DNA from: UBA3263 sp964528425
Lineage (GTDB): Bacteria > Bacteroidota > Bacteroidia > Bacteroidales > Muribaculaceae
Assembly: GCA_964528425.1 (NCBI GenBank)
Contig: CAZGTD010000017.1
Span: 1-40,271, forward strand
Direction of reading: 5' to 3'
DNA length: 40,271 nt
Shown piece after piece: positions 1 through 9,084 of this stretch. The notes beneath the pieces are model-generated. The model worked only from the letters and a program-made list of their open reading frames with translations. It was not told the DNA's origin and did no database searches. Position 1 is the first letter of the stretch; the number at the start of each line of letters is the position of its first letter. The position numbers and the translations under genes were made by a program.

Positions 1-229
1 AGTGGCTGTGGGTAACCAAAAGTGCTTCAAGCATCGGAGAGCCCTGAGCAAGCATCTGCTGGCGGAAATCGGGTCCGCAGTCAATAAGTATATTTTTATC
101 TTTGTAAGTTACCATTGCCGAACAGCGCAGACGTTTATCGTGTTCGTCGCGGCTGCGGCAGGTTGGGCAGTCACACATGATTTGAGGTACTCCGGTGCTG
201 GTTCCGGTTCCGAGAAAGGTAAGCTTCAT
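1..229 (-). CDS. MBL-fold metallo-hydrolase, 5' part only (PhnP-like)
   Basis: This is the N-terminal 76 residues of a gene that runs off the left edge of the window. The product begins MKLTFLGTGTSTGVP, the first strand and glycine-rich loop typical of PhnP/ribonuclease Z-like metallo-beta-lactamase-fold phosphodiesterases. A Cys cluster (CDCPTC, residues 19-24) follows, as is common in the PhnP-like branch. The visible part ends at THSH, the beginning of the HxHxDH metal-binding motif; the next base is T, compatible with Tyr or another T-starting codon. The family hydrolyses phosphodiester or cyclic nucleotide substrates with two metal ions; the exact substrate cannot be told. The ATG at 229 is the natural start because the LTFLGTGTS strand should lie at the extreme N-terminus. 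The gene is divergent from sprA across about 105 bp. Confidence 0.85.
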   Translation of the reverse strand, partial: MKLTFLGTGTSTGVPQIMCDCPTCRSRDEHDKRLRCSAMVTYKDKNILIDCGPDFRQQMLAQGSPMLEALLVTHSH

Positions 230-334
230 AATAATAGTAGTTGAAAAGTGATTTTTACCTTCTAACACCCGAAGGGACCAAAATGTTTTCCACCGATGCA
301 ATATACGGCAGATTTGTGCGTTAAATAAGCAGTC

Positions 335-3300
335 ATGACATTCCGCTCTAAGCACCTTAAAAATATATACATACGCTTACTCCTTGCCCTACTGACAGTC
401 GGGTTTGGAGCAGAAAGTGCTTATAGCCAATACTATGAGCCTCAAATTCAGGCTCCTCCGCCAACAATTCCCATGAAGCCTTTTGCCGGCGAGAAGATGG
501 ACACCATTCTTCCCGACGGTCGCCGCGACGTGCGCCCCACCATTCCGCGCAACTTTCAGGAGCTGATGCAATGGGAGTTCACCCAGGATCTCAATCAGCC
601 GCAAAACATAACTACCGAAGCCGAATATGATCCGCTGACCCAGTCATATATCGTCCACGTTCGGTTAGGCAAAGAAGATCTGGTAACTCCGTTCGCGCTA
701 TCAAAGAAAGAATATGAGCAATGGCAAACCCGCCAGACATTAGGCCGCTACTGGAAGCGCCGCAACGCCGAGCTGCTCCGTAACGAAGCGACCAAAGAGC
801 CGTTTAATATTCTCGACATGAATTTTTCGCTCGGCCCGCTGGAAAAAATCTTCGGCCCAGGAGGTGTGTCGCTGAAAACAACCGGCTCCGTTCTGATATC
901 AATGGGTATCAAGTCGAATAAAACAGACAACCCCGCCCTCAACCTCGACTCCCGCCGCAAAACCTACTTTGATTTCGACCAGAAAATCCAGGCTTCGATT
1001 CAGGCAAGTGTTGGCAACCGGTTGAGTTTCAACATGTCGTACAACACCGACGCCACATTTGACTTTGACTCCAAAAACCTAAACCTCAACTATCAGGGCG
1101 AGGAAGATGATATTGTGCAATCAATCGAAGCGGGTAACGTAAGCTTCACGTCAGGGTCGTCGCTGATTCGCGGCGCCACTTCGCTTTTCGGCTTCAAAAC
1201 CAAACTCCAGTTTGGCAAACTTACGGTTCAGGGACTGATTTCGCAACAAAATTCCGAGTCTAAGTCCGTCAGCTCCAAAGGAGGTAAGCAAACAACAAAA
1301 TTCTCAATCAACGCCGACAACTACGACGAAAACCGCCACTTTTTCCTCAGCCATTTCTTCCGACGCAACTATGACCGCTTCGCATCGAAGCTACCATTCG
1401 TTTCATCCGGCGTAAACATTACTCGCGTTCAGGTTTGGATCACCAATAAGAACTCAAACTTTAACGAAAGCCGTAACCTGGTGGCCTTTATGGACTTGGG
1501 CGAAAACGAAGACCTTGACTGCCCCTATTGGCAGCCGAACGGCGCCCAGCCTAATCCGTCGAACAGCTCAAACAACCTGTTGCAGACGATTAAAGACCAG
1601 TATCCCGAAGCTCGCCAGATTAACTCCGTCACCCAGGCGCTGGCCCCATTGAGCGCCATGGGCTTTGAAGGAGGTCGCGATTATGAAAAAGTCGAATCAG
1701 CGCGGCTGCTCTCGTCAAACGAGTACTCGCTGAACGCTACTCTCGGCTACATTTCGCTGCGCACAACCCTCAACGCCGACGAGGTGCTCGCCGTTGCCTA
1801 CGAATACACCTATAACGGACGTGTTTATCAAGTAGGCGAGTTTTCCGATGATATTACCACCACTTCCGACAATATATACGTCAAGCTCCTTAAAGGTACC
1901 ACCCAGTCTCCCCGATGGCCAAACTGGCGACTGATGATGAAAAACGTATATTCGCTCGGGGCGAGCAGAGTGACGCAAAATAACTTCAAACTTCAGATTA
2001 AATATCTAAGCGACACAACCGGCACGGCAATCAACTACCTGCCCGTTCCCGGCATGGAAAATAAAACCCTGCTGCAGGTTATGGGCCTGGACCGCCTCGA
2101 CTCAAACCAGGAGGGTAACCCCGACGGCATGTTTGACTACCTCGACGGCTACACGATTTTCCCCTCGACCGGCAAGGTTATCTTCCCTGTGGCCGAGCCG
2201 TTTGGCGCCCACCTCGAGCAAGCTATCGGCAATAAGTCAATCTCCGACAAATACGTCTATACCCAGCTTTACGACTCAACCCGGGTAGTTGCTCAGCAGT
2301 TTGCCGATAAGAATAAATTCATGCTCACCGGCGAATATCAGGGTTCCGACGGCTCGCGCATTTCGCTCAACGCATATAACGTTCCGCGTGGTTCGGTAAT
2401 CGTAACCGCCGGCGGTGTTACCCTGACCGAAAACTCCGACTATATAGTCGACTACGCCAATGGCGAAGTGACCATCATTAACCAGAGCATTCTCGATTCG
2501 GGCCAGAAGGTGTCGGTTACTCTCGAAGACCAGGGATTGTTTTCCATGGAGCGCAAAACTCTTATGGGGCTCGACCTCAACTATAAGTTTTCGAAAGACT
2601 TCAACGCCGGGTTCACCCTGATGCACTATGGCGAAAAAGCACTTACAGAAAAGGTTGGCATCGGCGAGGAAACGGTCAACAACACTATCTGGGGCTTCAA
2701 TTTCAATTATAATAAGGAGTTTCAGTGGCTAACAAACTGGCTAAATCTTATTCCTACGGTCAACGCAGTTGCTCCTTCGAAGATTTCGGTTCAGGGTGAA
2801 TTTGCCCAGCTCGTACCCCATAAACAAAAATCGGGTTCAAACCGCGGCTCAAGCTATGTCGACGATTTTGAATCAACGCAAACCGGCATCGACCTGAAAT
2901 CGCCCTACGCCTGGAGCCTGGCATCGACGCCGTCGATGTTCCCCGAAAGCACTCTAAGCAATGACCCCGCCTACGGCTACGGTCGCGCCTTGCTTAACTG
3001 GTACTATATCGACCGCCTGTTTACCCAACGCAACTCATCGCTCTGCCCGGGCTACATAAAGTCAGACCTTAAGCAACTGTCCAACCCCTATGTGCGCGAG
3101 GTAACATCGACCGAAATATTCCCCGGCCGAGAACTCACCTACGGCGAAACCAATCTTATTCAAACCCTTAACCTAAGCTTCTACCCCACCGAACGCGGCC
3201 CGTATAACCTCGATGCGACAAACATCGACAGCCAGGGCGCCCTGCAGAACCCGTCGGCACGCTGGGGCGGCATTATGCGCCGCTTGGAAACGACCAACTT

Positions 3301-6300
3301 CGAGCAAAACAATATTGAATACGTCCAGTTCTGGATGATGAACCCGTTTCTTGACCCGGAAGCCGGTAATCTCGACGGCGGTGATCTTTACCTCAACTTC
3401 GGCGAAGTTTCAGAAGATATTCTTCGCGACGGCTTCAAGAGCTACGAAAACGGTGTGCCCTACGACGGCAATAACCAATATATGCGTGAAACCGCTTGGG
3501 GACGTGTTTCCACCCAGTCATCGCTAACCTATTCATTCGATAATAACTCCGGTTCGCGCGTTTATCAAGACGTAGGGCTTGACGGTCTGATCAACTCCGA
3601 AGAATATGAGTCGCCATCCTACGCCGAGTTTCTCACCAATCTGCGCCAGAAACTTGCGCCGGATGCCCTCACCCGCATGCAAGCCGACAGATTTTCACCG
3701 CTGAACGACCCGGCCGGCGACAACTACCACTTCTATCGCGGTAATGACTATGATGCCGAGCGCCTGTCGATTCTTGAACGCTATAAGCGCTATAATGGCG
3801 TTGAGGGCAACTCCCTGTCGGCCGAAGATGCCGACGATCCCCTCTATCAGTCAGCGCGCTCAACCCCCGATGTTGAAGATATTAACCAGGACAACACTCT
3901 CAACGAATATGAGCGCTACTTCCAGTATCGAATCTCAATCCGTCCGGAGGATTTCGTTGTAGGGCGCAACTACATTACCGACAAGCAGGTATCGCTCGTA
4001 AGAACCCGCGATGGCCAGGACGTTGAAGCGGAGTGGTTCCAGTTCAAGATTCCTCTTGCAAACTATGAATCCAAAGTCGGGTCTATCAATGACTTCACCG
4101 CAGTGCGCTTTGCCCGAATGTTTATGACCGGTTTTACCGCTACGACCCACCTCCGCTTCGCCACCCTCGAGCTGGTTCGCGGCGAATGGCGCGGCTATAA
4201 CTTCAATCTTAATAACCGCTCGGACACTCCCGCCGAAGGTCAGCTTGACCTGTCGGTAGTCAACATTGAAGAAAATGCCGGTCGCGAACCGGTTAACTAT
4301 GTGCTTCCCCCCGGAGTTACCCGAATTACCGACCCGGGCCAGAGCCAGATTGTGCAGCTCAACGAACAGTCGATGTCGATGGTTCTGACCGATATTAAAC
4401 CGGGCGACGCACGCGGTGTTTACCGCAATACCCAGCAAGACCTCCGCAACTATAAGCGCATGCAGATGTGGGTTCACGCCGAAGCACCCATTGAAAATAC
4501 TCAGAACCTGCGTTCAGGCCAATTCTCCGTATTTCTCCGTTTAGGCTCCGACGTTAAGGCGAATTACTATGAATATGAAGTTCCCCTTGAACTGACCGCC
4601 CCCGGACGATATAATAATGAGGTTGCGTCGCAGCGCTATTTGGTTTGGCCCGAGTCCAACTATCTTGACTTCGCAATCCAATCGCTTGTCGACGTCAAGA
4701 ATCAGCGTAACGCGGCTATTAACTCCGGTGAGCCCGGAGCATCATATTCTTCGCGTTTTTCGCGTCGTGACCCCAATAATGAAGCAAACACCATTACCGT
4801 TGTCGGCAATCCGACCGTTGGCGACGTTAGAGTGATGCTCATTGGCGTGCGCAATAATTCCTCGACCGAAAAATCGGGTACCGTATGGGTCAACGAACTC
4901 AAGGTCACCGACTTCGACGAATCGGGCGGCTGGGCGGCCAAGGCTAACGTTAACCTGCAGATGAGTGACGTTGCCACATTCAATTTCTCCGGCCACTACG
5001 AAACCTCCGGCTTCGGCAATGTTGACCAGAGCCTAAATCAGCGCCGCATGGACGACTACCGCCAGCTCAACTTCGCAATGCAAGTTGATGCCGGACGCTT
5101 CCTGCCCGAAAAAATTAAACTGCGTGCTCCGATTTACTATTCAACATCTTCGGAAGTAACCACGCCCAAATATAACCCGCTCGACACCGACGTGTTGCTG
5201 AAAGATGCTCTCGACCAGTGCGCAACAAAACATCAGCGCGACTCCATTCGCGCATTTGCTGTCGAAGAGACAAAAACACAGAACTTTTCGATTTCAGGAC
5301 TCAAATTTGACGTGAAATCGAAAAACTCCATGCCCTATGACCCGGCCAACTTCACTGTTAACTTCTCTTTTTCGAAACAACACGTCAACGACCCCACAAC
5401 CGAATATCAGAACACCAACGACTACCGCGGCTCGCTGCAATATAACTGGACTCCATATAAACGCACATGGAAACCTTTCCAGAAACTCATTGACCCTAAA
5501 AAGAAGTCAATGAAGTTCATTCGCGACTGGGAACTCGGCTTCCTGTTCAATAATATCGCATTTACCACTAATATTTCGCGATATTATTATGAGAACCAAG
5601 TACGCTCGGAAGTAGACGATAATTTCCAGCTCCCCGTTTCGGTAAGCAAAAACTTCTTATGGGATAGAAAGTTCTCTATTGCATGGAACATAACTAAGAA
5701 TTTAAATTTCCGCTTTGAAAGCAACACTCAGGCCCGAATCGACGAAACGGCCGGAGCCGTTAACCGGCGCCTCTTCCCCGACGAGTTTAAGGAATGGAAA
5801 GACACCGTGCTCTCCTCCATCCGCTCGCTCGGCACCCCCTGGAACTATAACCAGACCTTCACGGCCGAATATAAGCTCCCGTTCAATCAGATTCCGGTGC
5901 TTGACTTCCTTTCCGGCTCCGCAAAATATAACGCCAACTATCAGTGGAACCGCGGTGCAACCGTTGCCGGCGAATCGTTTGGCAACACTATTGCCAACAA
6001 AGGCGATCTGACGGCCGACGGACGCATCAATTTCGAAGGTCTTTTCAACAAAGTGCCTTATCTTAAAAAAGTAAACCAGCGCTTCAGTGCAAAACGCACT
6101 TCCAGCGCTGACCGTACGCGCGACCGCGCCAAGCGCTCTAAACGTTACGAACGCACCTTTAAGCTCAAGAGCGACACATCGCTTGTTATCCGCCATAATC
6201 TGAAGGTGAAGAATGTCAGAGTAAGCGCAACCACAACCGACGGCCGAGCCTTCCGCATCGATTCAAAACCGATTGACGAAAATTCAGTCGAAATTCTTAC

Positions 6301-7804
6301 CCGCGGCGATAAAAACCTGAAGTTCACAATTACCGAAGTTAAAGAAAAGGAAAAGAAAAACTTCTGGACCGAAACGGCCCAATATGTGTCACGCTTCCTC
6401 ATGTCGCCCCGCAACGCTTCGGTGCGCATCCGCCGCTCGCAATCGCTATCGGTTCCCCTTTGGAACCGCAATGTGGGAATCGGGTTCGGCCAGAGCAACG
6501 GAGACGGCCCCATGGCTCCCGGTCTGGGCTTTGCCTTCGGCTTTGCCGGTGATAATTTTGTTGAAGAAGCCAAGGAACGCGGCTGGCTGTTGCTTAACGA
6601 CGGCCAGACATCGCCGGCAGTATCCAACCATTCGCTTGAAATCAGGTTTGAAGGCACTCTTGAGCCAATACCCGGGCTGAAAATTTCGCTCAACGCCGAC
6701 CGCAACGATTCGCGCACTAACTCCGTGCAATTCATGTATGACGACATGCCGACCTCCCGTTCCGGCACATACACCAAAACGCATTGCGCCATCCGCACGG
6801 CCCTGCGCACCTCAAAGGCTGACGACGGTTATGCCGACCCGAACTTCCAGCGGTTCCTCGACTATATTCCCGTCATGGCCCAAAGGGTAGAAGACCGCTA
6901 TCGCGGAGTCAACTACCCGTCAGGCGGCTTTATGCAAGGAAATCCGTTGGCCGGCAAACCGTTTAACAAGGCAAATGGCGGAGTGTCGGCAACGTCGTCC
7001 GACGTTCTTATTCCCGCATTTCTCGCAGCCTATACCGGAACCAAACCCGGCAAACAGAATCTAAACCCATTCCCGTCGCTGGCCGCAATTCTGCCAAACT
7101 GGAAAATTACCTACGACGGTCTCATCAACCTTTTCAATCTTAAAAAGGTATTTAAGTCGGTTTCGATCAACCACGCATATTTCTGTACATATTCAGTAGG
7201 TTCCTACTCCGGCTTCCTTAACTGGGTTGCAGCAGGCGGTTCCAATAACGATATGGGCTTTACCCTCGATGAGCTTACGGGTTCGCCGATTCCTTCTTCG
7301 CCCTACAACATCGCATCCGTTACCATCCAGGAACGTTTCTCGCCTTTGGCCGGCATAAAGGTTACCCTCAACAACGATTTGCGCTTCAATGCCGAATGGA
7401 CCGAGCAGCGTACGCTCACGCTCAATTCGTCGGCCGGTCAGCTTGTTGAAGCCACCCAGCGCGGCATAACGATTGGCGCAGGTTATAAAATAGTGAACCT
7501 GGCAAAAATATTTAAGATTGCCGGAAAAGGAACTTCCACCTCACACGACATTGACCTCAACGCCGACTTCAAACTCACCGAGAGCCAGGCCCTGATTCGC
7601 CGCATAGAGTCAAACTATACGCAGGCGACCTCGGGCACAAGAAACCTCAACATCAACGTTACGGCCAAATATAACCTGTCGAAACGAATCCAACTTGGCA
7701 TGTTCTTTGAGCATCAGGTCAACACCCCGCTGGTTTCCAATTCGGCCTTCCCCACCTCCAATACCGGCTACGGCCTGACCTGCAACCTCTCCCTCGCCCG
7801 CTAA
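335..7804 (+). CDS. sprA: SprA/Sov, outer-membrane translocon of the type IX secretion system
   Basis: The 2489-residue product is the size of SprA (Flavobacterium) and Sov (Porphyromonas), the giant beta-barrel pore through which type IX cargo crosses the outer membrane. Residues 1-32 form a signal peptide (basic KHLK, then a hydrophobic run ending near AYSQ). Recognisable SprA features are the N-terminal strand region with NLNYQGEEDDIVQSIEAGNV around residues 250-270, repeated LIRGATSLFGFKTK-type barrel strands, and the SSYVDDFESTQTGIDL segment near residue 845. The rest alternates amphipathic strands rich in Asn, Tyr and Phe with long loops, and the protein ends in an aromatic strand. The frame is open throughout, so the gene looks intact. 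A poor -7-like match (CAGATTTG, 309-316) lies just upstream. It is convergent with the MATE gene, the two overlapping by 4 bp. Two genes at 27402-35092 are plausible cargo. Other type IX components are not in this window. Confidence 0.96.
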   Translation: MTFRSKHLKNIYIRLLLALLTVGFGAESAYSQYYEPQIQAPPPTIPMKPFAGEKMDTILPDGRRDVRPTIPRNFQELMQWEFTQDLNQPQNITTEAEYDPLTQSYIVHVRLGKEDLVTPFALSKKEYEQWQTRQTLGRYWKRRNAELLRNEATKEPFNILDMNFSLGPLEKIFGPGGVSLKTTGSVLISMGIKSNKTDNPALNLDSRRKTYFDFDQKIQASIQASVGNRLSFNMSYNTDATFDFDSKNLNLNYQGEEDDIVQSIEAGNVSFTSGSSLIRGATSLFGFKTKLQFGKLTVQGLISQQNSESKSVSSKGGKQTTKFSINADNYDENRHFFLSHFFRRNYDRFASKLPFVSSGVNITRVQVWITNKNSNFNESRNLVAFMDLGENEDLDCPYWQPNGAQPNPSNSSNNLLQTIKDQYPEARQINSVTQALAPLSAMGFEGGRDYEKVESARLLSSNEYSLNATLGYISLRTTLNADEVLAVAYEYTYNGRVYQVGEFSDDITTTSDNIYVKLLKGTTQSPRWPNWRLMMKNVYSLGASRVTQNNFKLQIKYLSDTTGTAINYLPVPGMENKTLLQVMGLDRLDSNQEGNPDGMFDYLDGYTIFPSTGKVIFPVAEPFGAHLEQAIGNKSISDKYVYTQLYDSTRVVAQQFADKNKFMLTGEYQGSDGSRISLNAYNVPRGSVIVTAGGVTLTENSDYIVDYANGEVTIINQSILDSGQKVSVTLEDQGLFSMERKTLMGLDLNYKFSKDFNAGFTLMHYGEKALTEKVGIGEETVNNTIWGFNFNYNKEFQWLTNWLNLIPTVNAVAPSKISVQGEFAQLVPHKQKSGSNRGSSYVDDFESTQTGIDLKSPYAWSLASTPSMFPESTLSNDPAYGYGRALLNWYYIDRLFTQRNSSLCPGYIKSDLKQLSNPYVREVTSTEIFPGRELTYGETNLIQTLNLSFYPTERGPYNLDATNIDSQGALQNPSARWGGIMRRLETTNFEQNNIEYVQFWMMNPFLDPEAGNLDGGDLYLNFGEVSEDILRDGFKSYENGVPYDGNNQYMRETAWGRVSTQSSLTYSFDNNSGSRVYQDVGLDGLINSEEYESPSYAEFLTNLRQKLAPDALTRMQADRFSPLNDPAGDNYHFYRGNDYDAERLSILERYKRYNGVEGNSLSAEDADDPLYQSARSTPDVEDINQDNTLNEYERYFQYRISIRPEDFVVGRNYITDKQVSLVRTRDGQDVEAEWFQFKIPLANYESKVGSINDFTAVRFARMFMTGFTATTHLRFATLELVRGEWRGYNFNLNNRSDTPAEGQLDLSVVNIEENAGREPVNYVLPPGVTRITDPGQSQIVQLNEQSMSMVLTDIKPGDARGVYRNTQQDLRNYKRMQMWVHAEAPIENTQNLRSGQFSVFLRLGSDVKANYYEYEVPLELTAPGRYNNEVASQRYLVWPESNYLDFAIQSLVDVKNQRNAAINSGEPGASYSSRFSRRDPNNEANTITVVGNPTVGDVRVMLIGVRNNSSTEKSGTVWVNELKVTDFDESGGWAAKANVNLQMSDVATFNFSGHYETSGFGNVDQSLNQRRMDDYRQLNFAMQVDAGRFLPEKIKLRAPIYYSTSSEVTTPKYNPLDTDVLLKDALDQCATKHQRDSIRAFAVEETKTQNFSISGLKFDVKSKNSMPYDPANFTVNFSFSKQHVNDPTTEYQNTNDYRGSLQYNWTPYKRTWKPFQKLIDPKKKSMKFIRDWELGFLFNNIAFTTNISRYYYENQVRSEVDDNFQLPVSVSKNFLWDRKFSIAWNITKNLNFRFESNTQARIDETAGAVNRRLFPDEFKEWKDTVLSSIRSLGTPWNYNQTFTAEYKLPFNQIPVLDFLSGSAKYNANYQWNRGATVAGESFGNTIANKGDLTADGRINFEGLFNKVPYLKKVNQRFSAKRTSSADRTRDRAKRSKRYERTFKLKSDTSLVIRHNLKVKNVRVSATTTDGRAFRIDSKPIDENSVEILTRGDKNLKFTITEVKEKEKKNFWTETAQYVSRFLMSPRNASVRIRRSQSLSVPLWNRNVGIGFGQSNGDGPMAPGLGFAFGFAGDNFVEEAKERGWLLLNDGQTSPAVSNHSLEIRFEGTLEPIPGLKISLNADRNDSRTNSVQFMYDDMPTSRSGTYTKTHCAIRTALRTSKADDGYADPNFQRFLDYIPVMAQRVEDRYRGVNYPSGGFMQGNPLAGKPFNKANGGVSATSSDVLIPAFLAAYTGTKPGKQNLNPFPSLAAILPNWKITYDGLINLFNLKKVFKSVSINHAYFCTYSVGSYSGFLNWVAAGGSNNDMGFTLDELTGSPIPSSPYNIASVTIQERFSPLAGIKVTLNNDLRFNAEWTEQRTLTLNSSAGQLVEATQRGITIGAGYKIVNLAKIFKIAGKGTSTSHDIDLNADFKLTESQALIRRIESNYTQATSGTRNLNINVTAKYNLSKRIQLGMFFEHQVNTPLVSNSAFPTSNTGYGLTCNLSLAR

Positions 7805-9084
7805 CCCAATTTAGTGAGGGCGGCGAGAAGTAGGCCGCGGGTCAGCAGATAGGCAATGAAGGCGAGCCAGAGCGCATGGTTGCCCCATAGAGGTGTAAGT
7901 ACCCACCAGAGAGCGAAGAAAACGGCCGTTGCCGCAGCCATTGATATGAGCATCAGTTTGGTGCGGGTAATGCCTACGATGATGCCGTCCCATGTAAAGG
8001 CCATGAATCCGGCAAGCGGAATAGCCGCACCCCACAATTTGAATTCCCGGGCGGCGTTGATAACCACTCCGTCGTCGGTCAGCAACCTCAAAAAGGCATC
8101 GCCACCAATTGCATATAGCGCCGTAAAGAGCAGGGCAACGGCCCCACCCCATAACATGAATCTCCTGATCAGGGCACGCAATTGCTCAAATTGCAAGGCT
8201 CCATAGAGGCGACCACACATCGCCTCTGCCGCAAATGCAAAACCATCCATGAAATAGGAGAATAGTGTAAACAGCTGAAGCAACAAGGTATTCACCGCGA
8301 GAATAACATCGCCCAGGCGCGCTCCGGCGCGGGTAAACCAAACCGTAACCGCAATGAGGCAAAGCGTGCGCAGAAAGATGCTGACATTAACCGTAAAGAA
8401 TGGCCTCCAAGGCAGCTTCAGGCCCGACCTTTGAAACTTTAAGCCACCGCGTCTGATGACCATTATAAATCCGAGCAGGCAGCCAACCCACTGAGCCACC
8501 AATGTTCCGGAAGCCACGCCACGGATTTCTAACTTGAAGATATAAACAAGAATCAGCGATACAAGGATATTGACAACATTGATTGTCAGGGAAATCACCA
8601 TTGGCGAGCGTGTGTCCTGACTGCCGACGAACCAGCCTGTCAGCGCATATTGCATCAAAACCGCAGGAGCGCCCCATATAAGAACCGAAAAATAGGTCAG
8701 AGCCAGCGTACGCGTAGGCTCATCAGGGTCCATAACAAAGAGCGCCAACTCGCCCAACGGCTTTTGAAGCAAAATCAGCAGGCAGCCGAAAAGCAGACCG
8801 ATAAAGACCGACCTGCGCCCTATCAGCCATTGTTCCTCGGCATTTTTGTGGCCCACAGCCTGCGCTGTAAGCCCCGAAGTGCCGAAGCGGAGAAAGCCGA
8901 AAAACCAATATAGCATATTGAACAACGAGCCACCGACGGCTATGGCTCCTACAAAGGCCGCGCTGCCCAGATGGCCGACAATTGCAACGTCGACCAAGCT
9001 GAGCAGCGGGGTTGTTATGTTGGCGACTATGGCCGGAATGGCCAGTCGCAGGATCTCTTTATCAGTTGAGTTTTTTATCCTCAC
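7801..9084 (-). CDS. MATE-family multidrug/metabolite exporter (DinF-like)
   Basis: The 427-residue product is an inner-membrane protein with about twelve hydrophobic helices. Its start, with a polar N-terminus and then LRLAIPAIVANITTPLLSLVDVAIVG, is the characteristic first helix of MATE transporters. These use sodium or proton gradients to export cationic drugs or metabolites. A second-half repeat begins with a similar helix (VNVSIFLRTLCLIAVTVWFTRAG), as expected for the two-lobed fold. The start codon appears to be GTG at 9084, giving MRIKNSTDKEI. This overlaps the end of the OPT gene by 23 bp, so the two are probably co-transcribed and translationally coupled. Similarity is closest to the DinF-like branch, judged from motif and length only. 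The substrate is unknown; its place behind two peptide importers may be incidental or may reflect export of an amino acid or peptide product. Confidence 0.9.
   Translation of the reverse strand: MRIKNSTDKEILRLAIPAIVANITTPLLSLVDVAIVGHLGSAAFVGAIAVGGSLFNMLYWFFGFLRFGTSGLTAQAVGHKNAEEQWLIGRRSVFIGLLFGCLLILLQKPLGELALFVMDPDEPTRTLALTYFSVLIWGAPAVLMQYALTGWFVGSQDTRSPMVISLTINVVNILVSLILVYIFKLEIRGVASGTLVAQWVGCLLGFIMVIRRGGLKFQRSGLKLPWRPFFTVNVSIFLRTLCLIAVTVWFTRAGARLGDVILAVNTLLLQLFTLFSYFMDGFAFAAEAMCGRLYGALQFEQLRALIRRFMLWGGAVALLFTALYAIGGDAFLRLLTDDGVVINAAREFKLWGAAIPLAGFMAFTWDGIIVGITRTKLMLISMAAATAVFFALWWVLTPLWGNHALWLAFIAYLLTRGLLLAALTKLG

Noticed and set aside
2..244. 80-codon open frame on the plus strand at the left edge
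   Set aside because: It is antisense to the clear MBL-fold hydrolase start and has no recognisable protein features.
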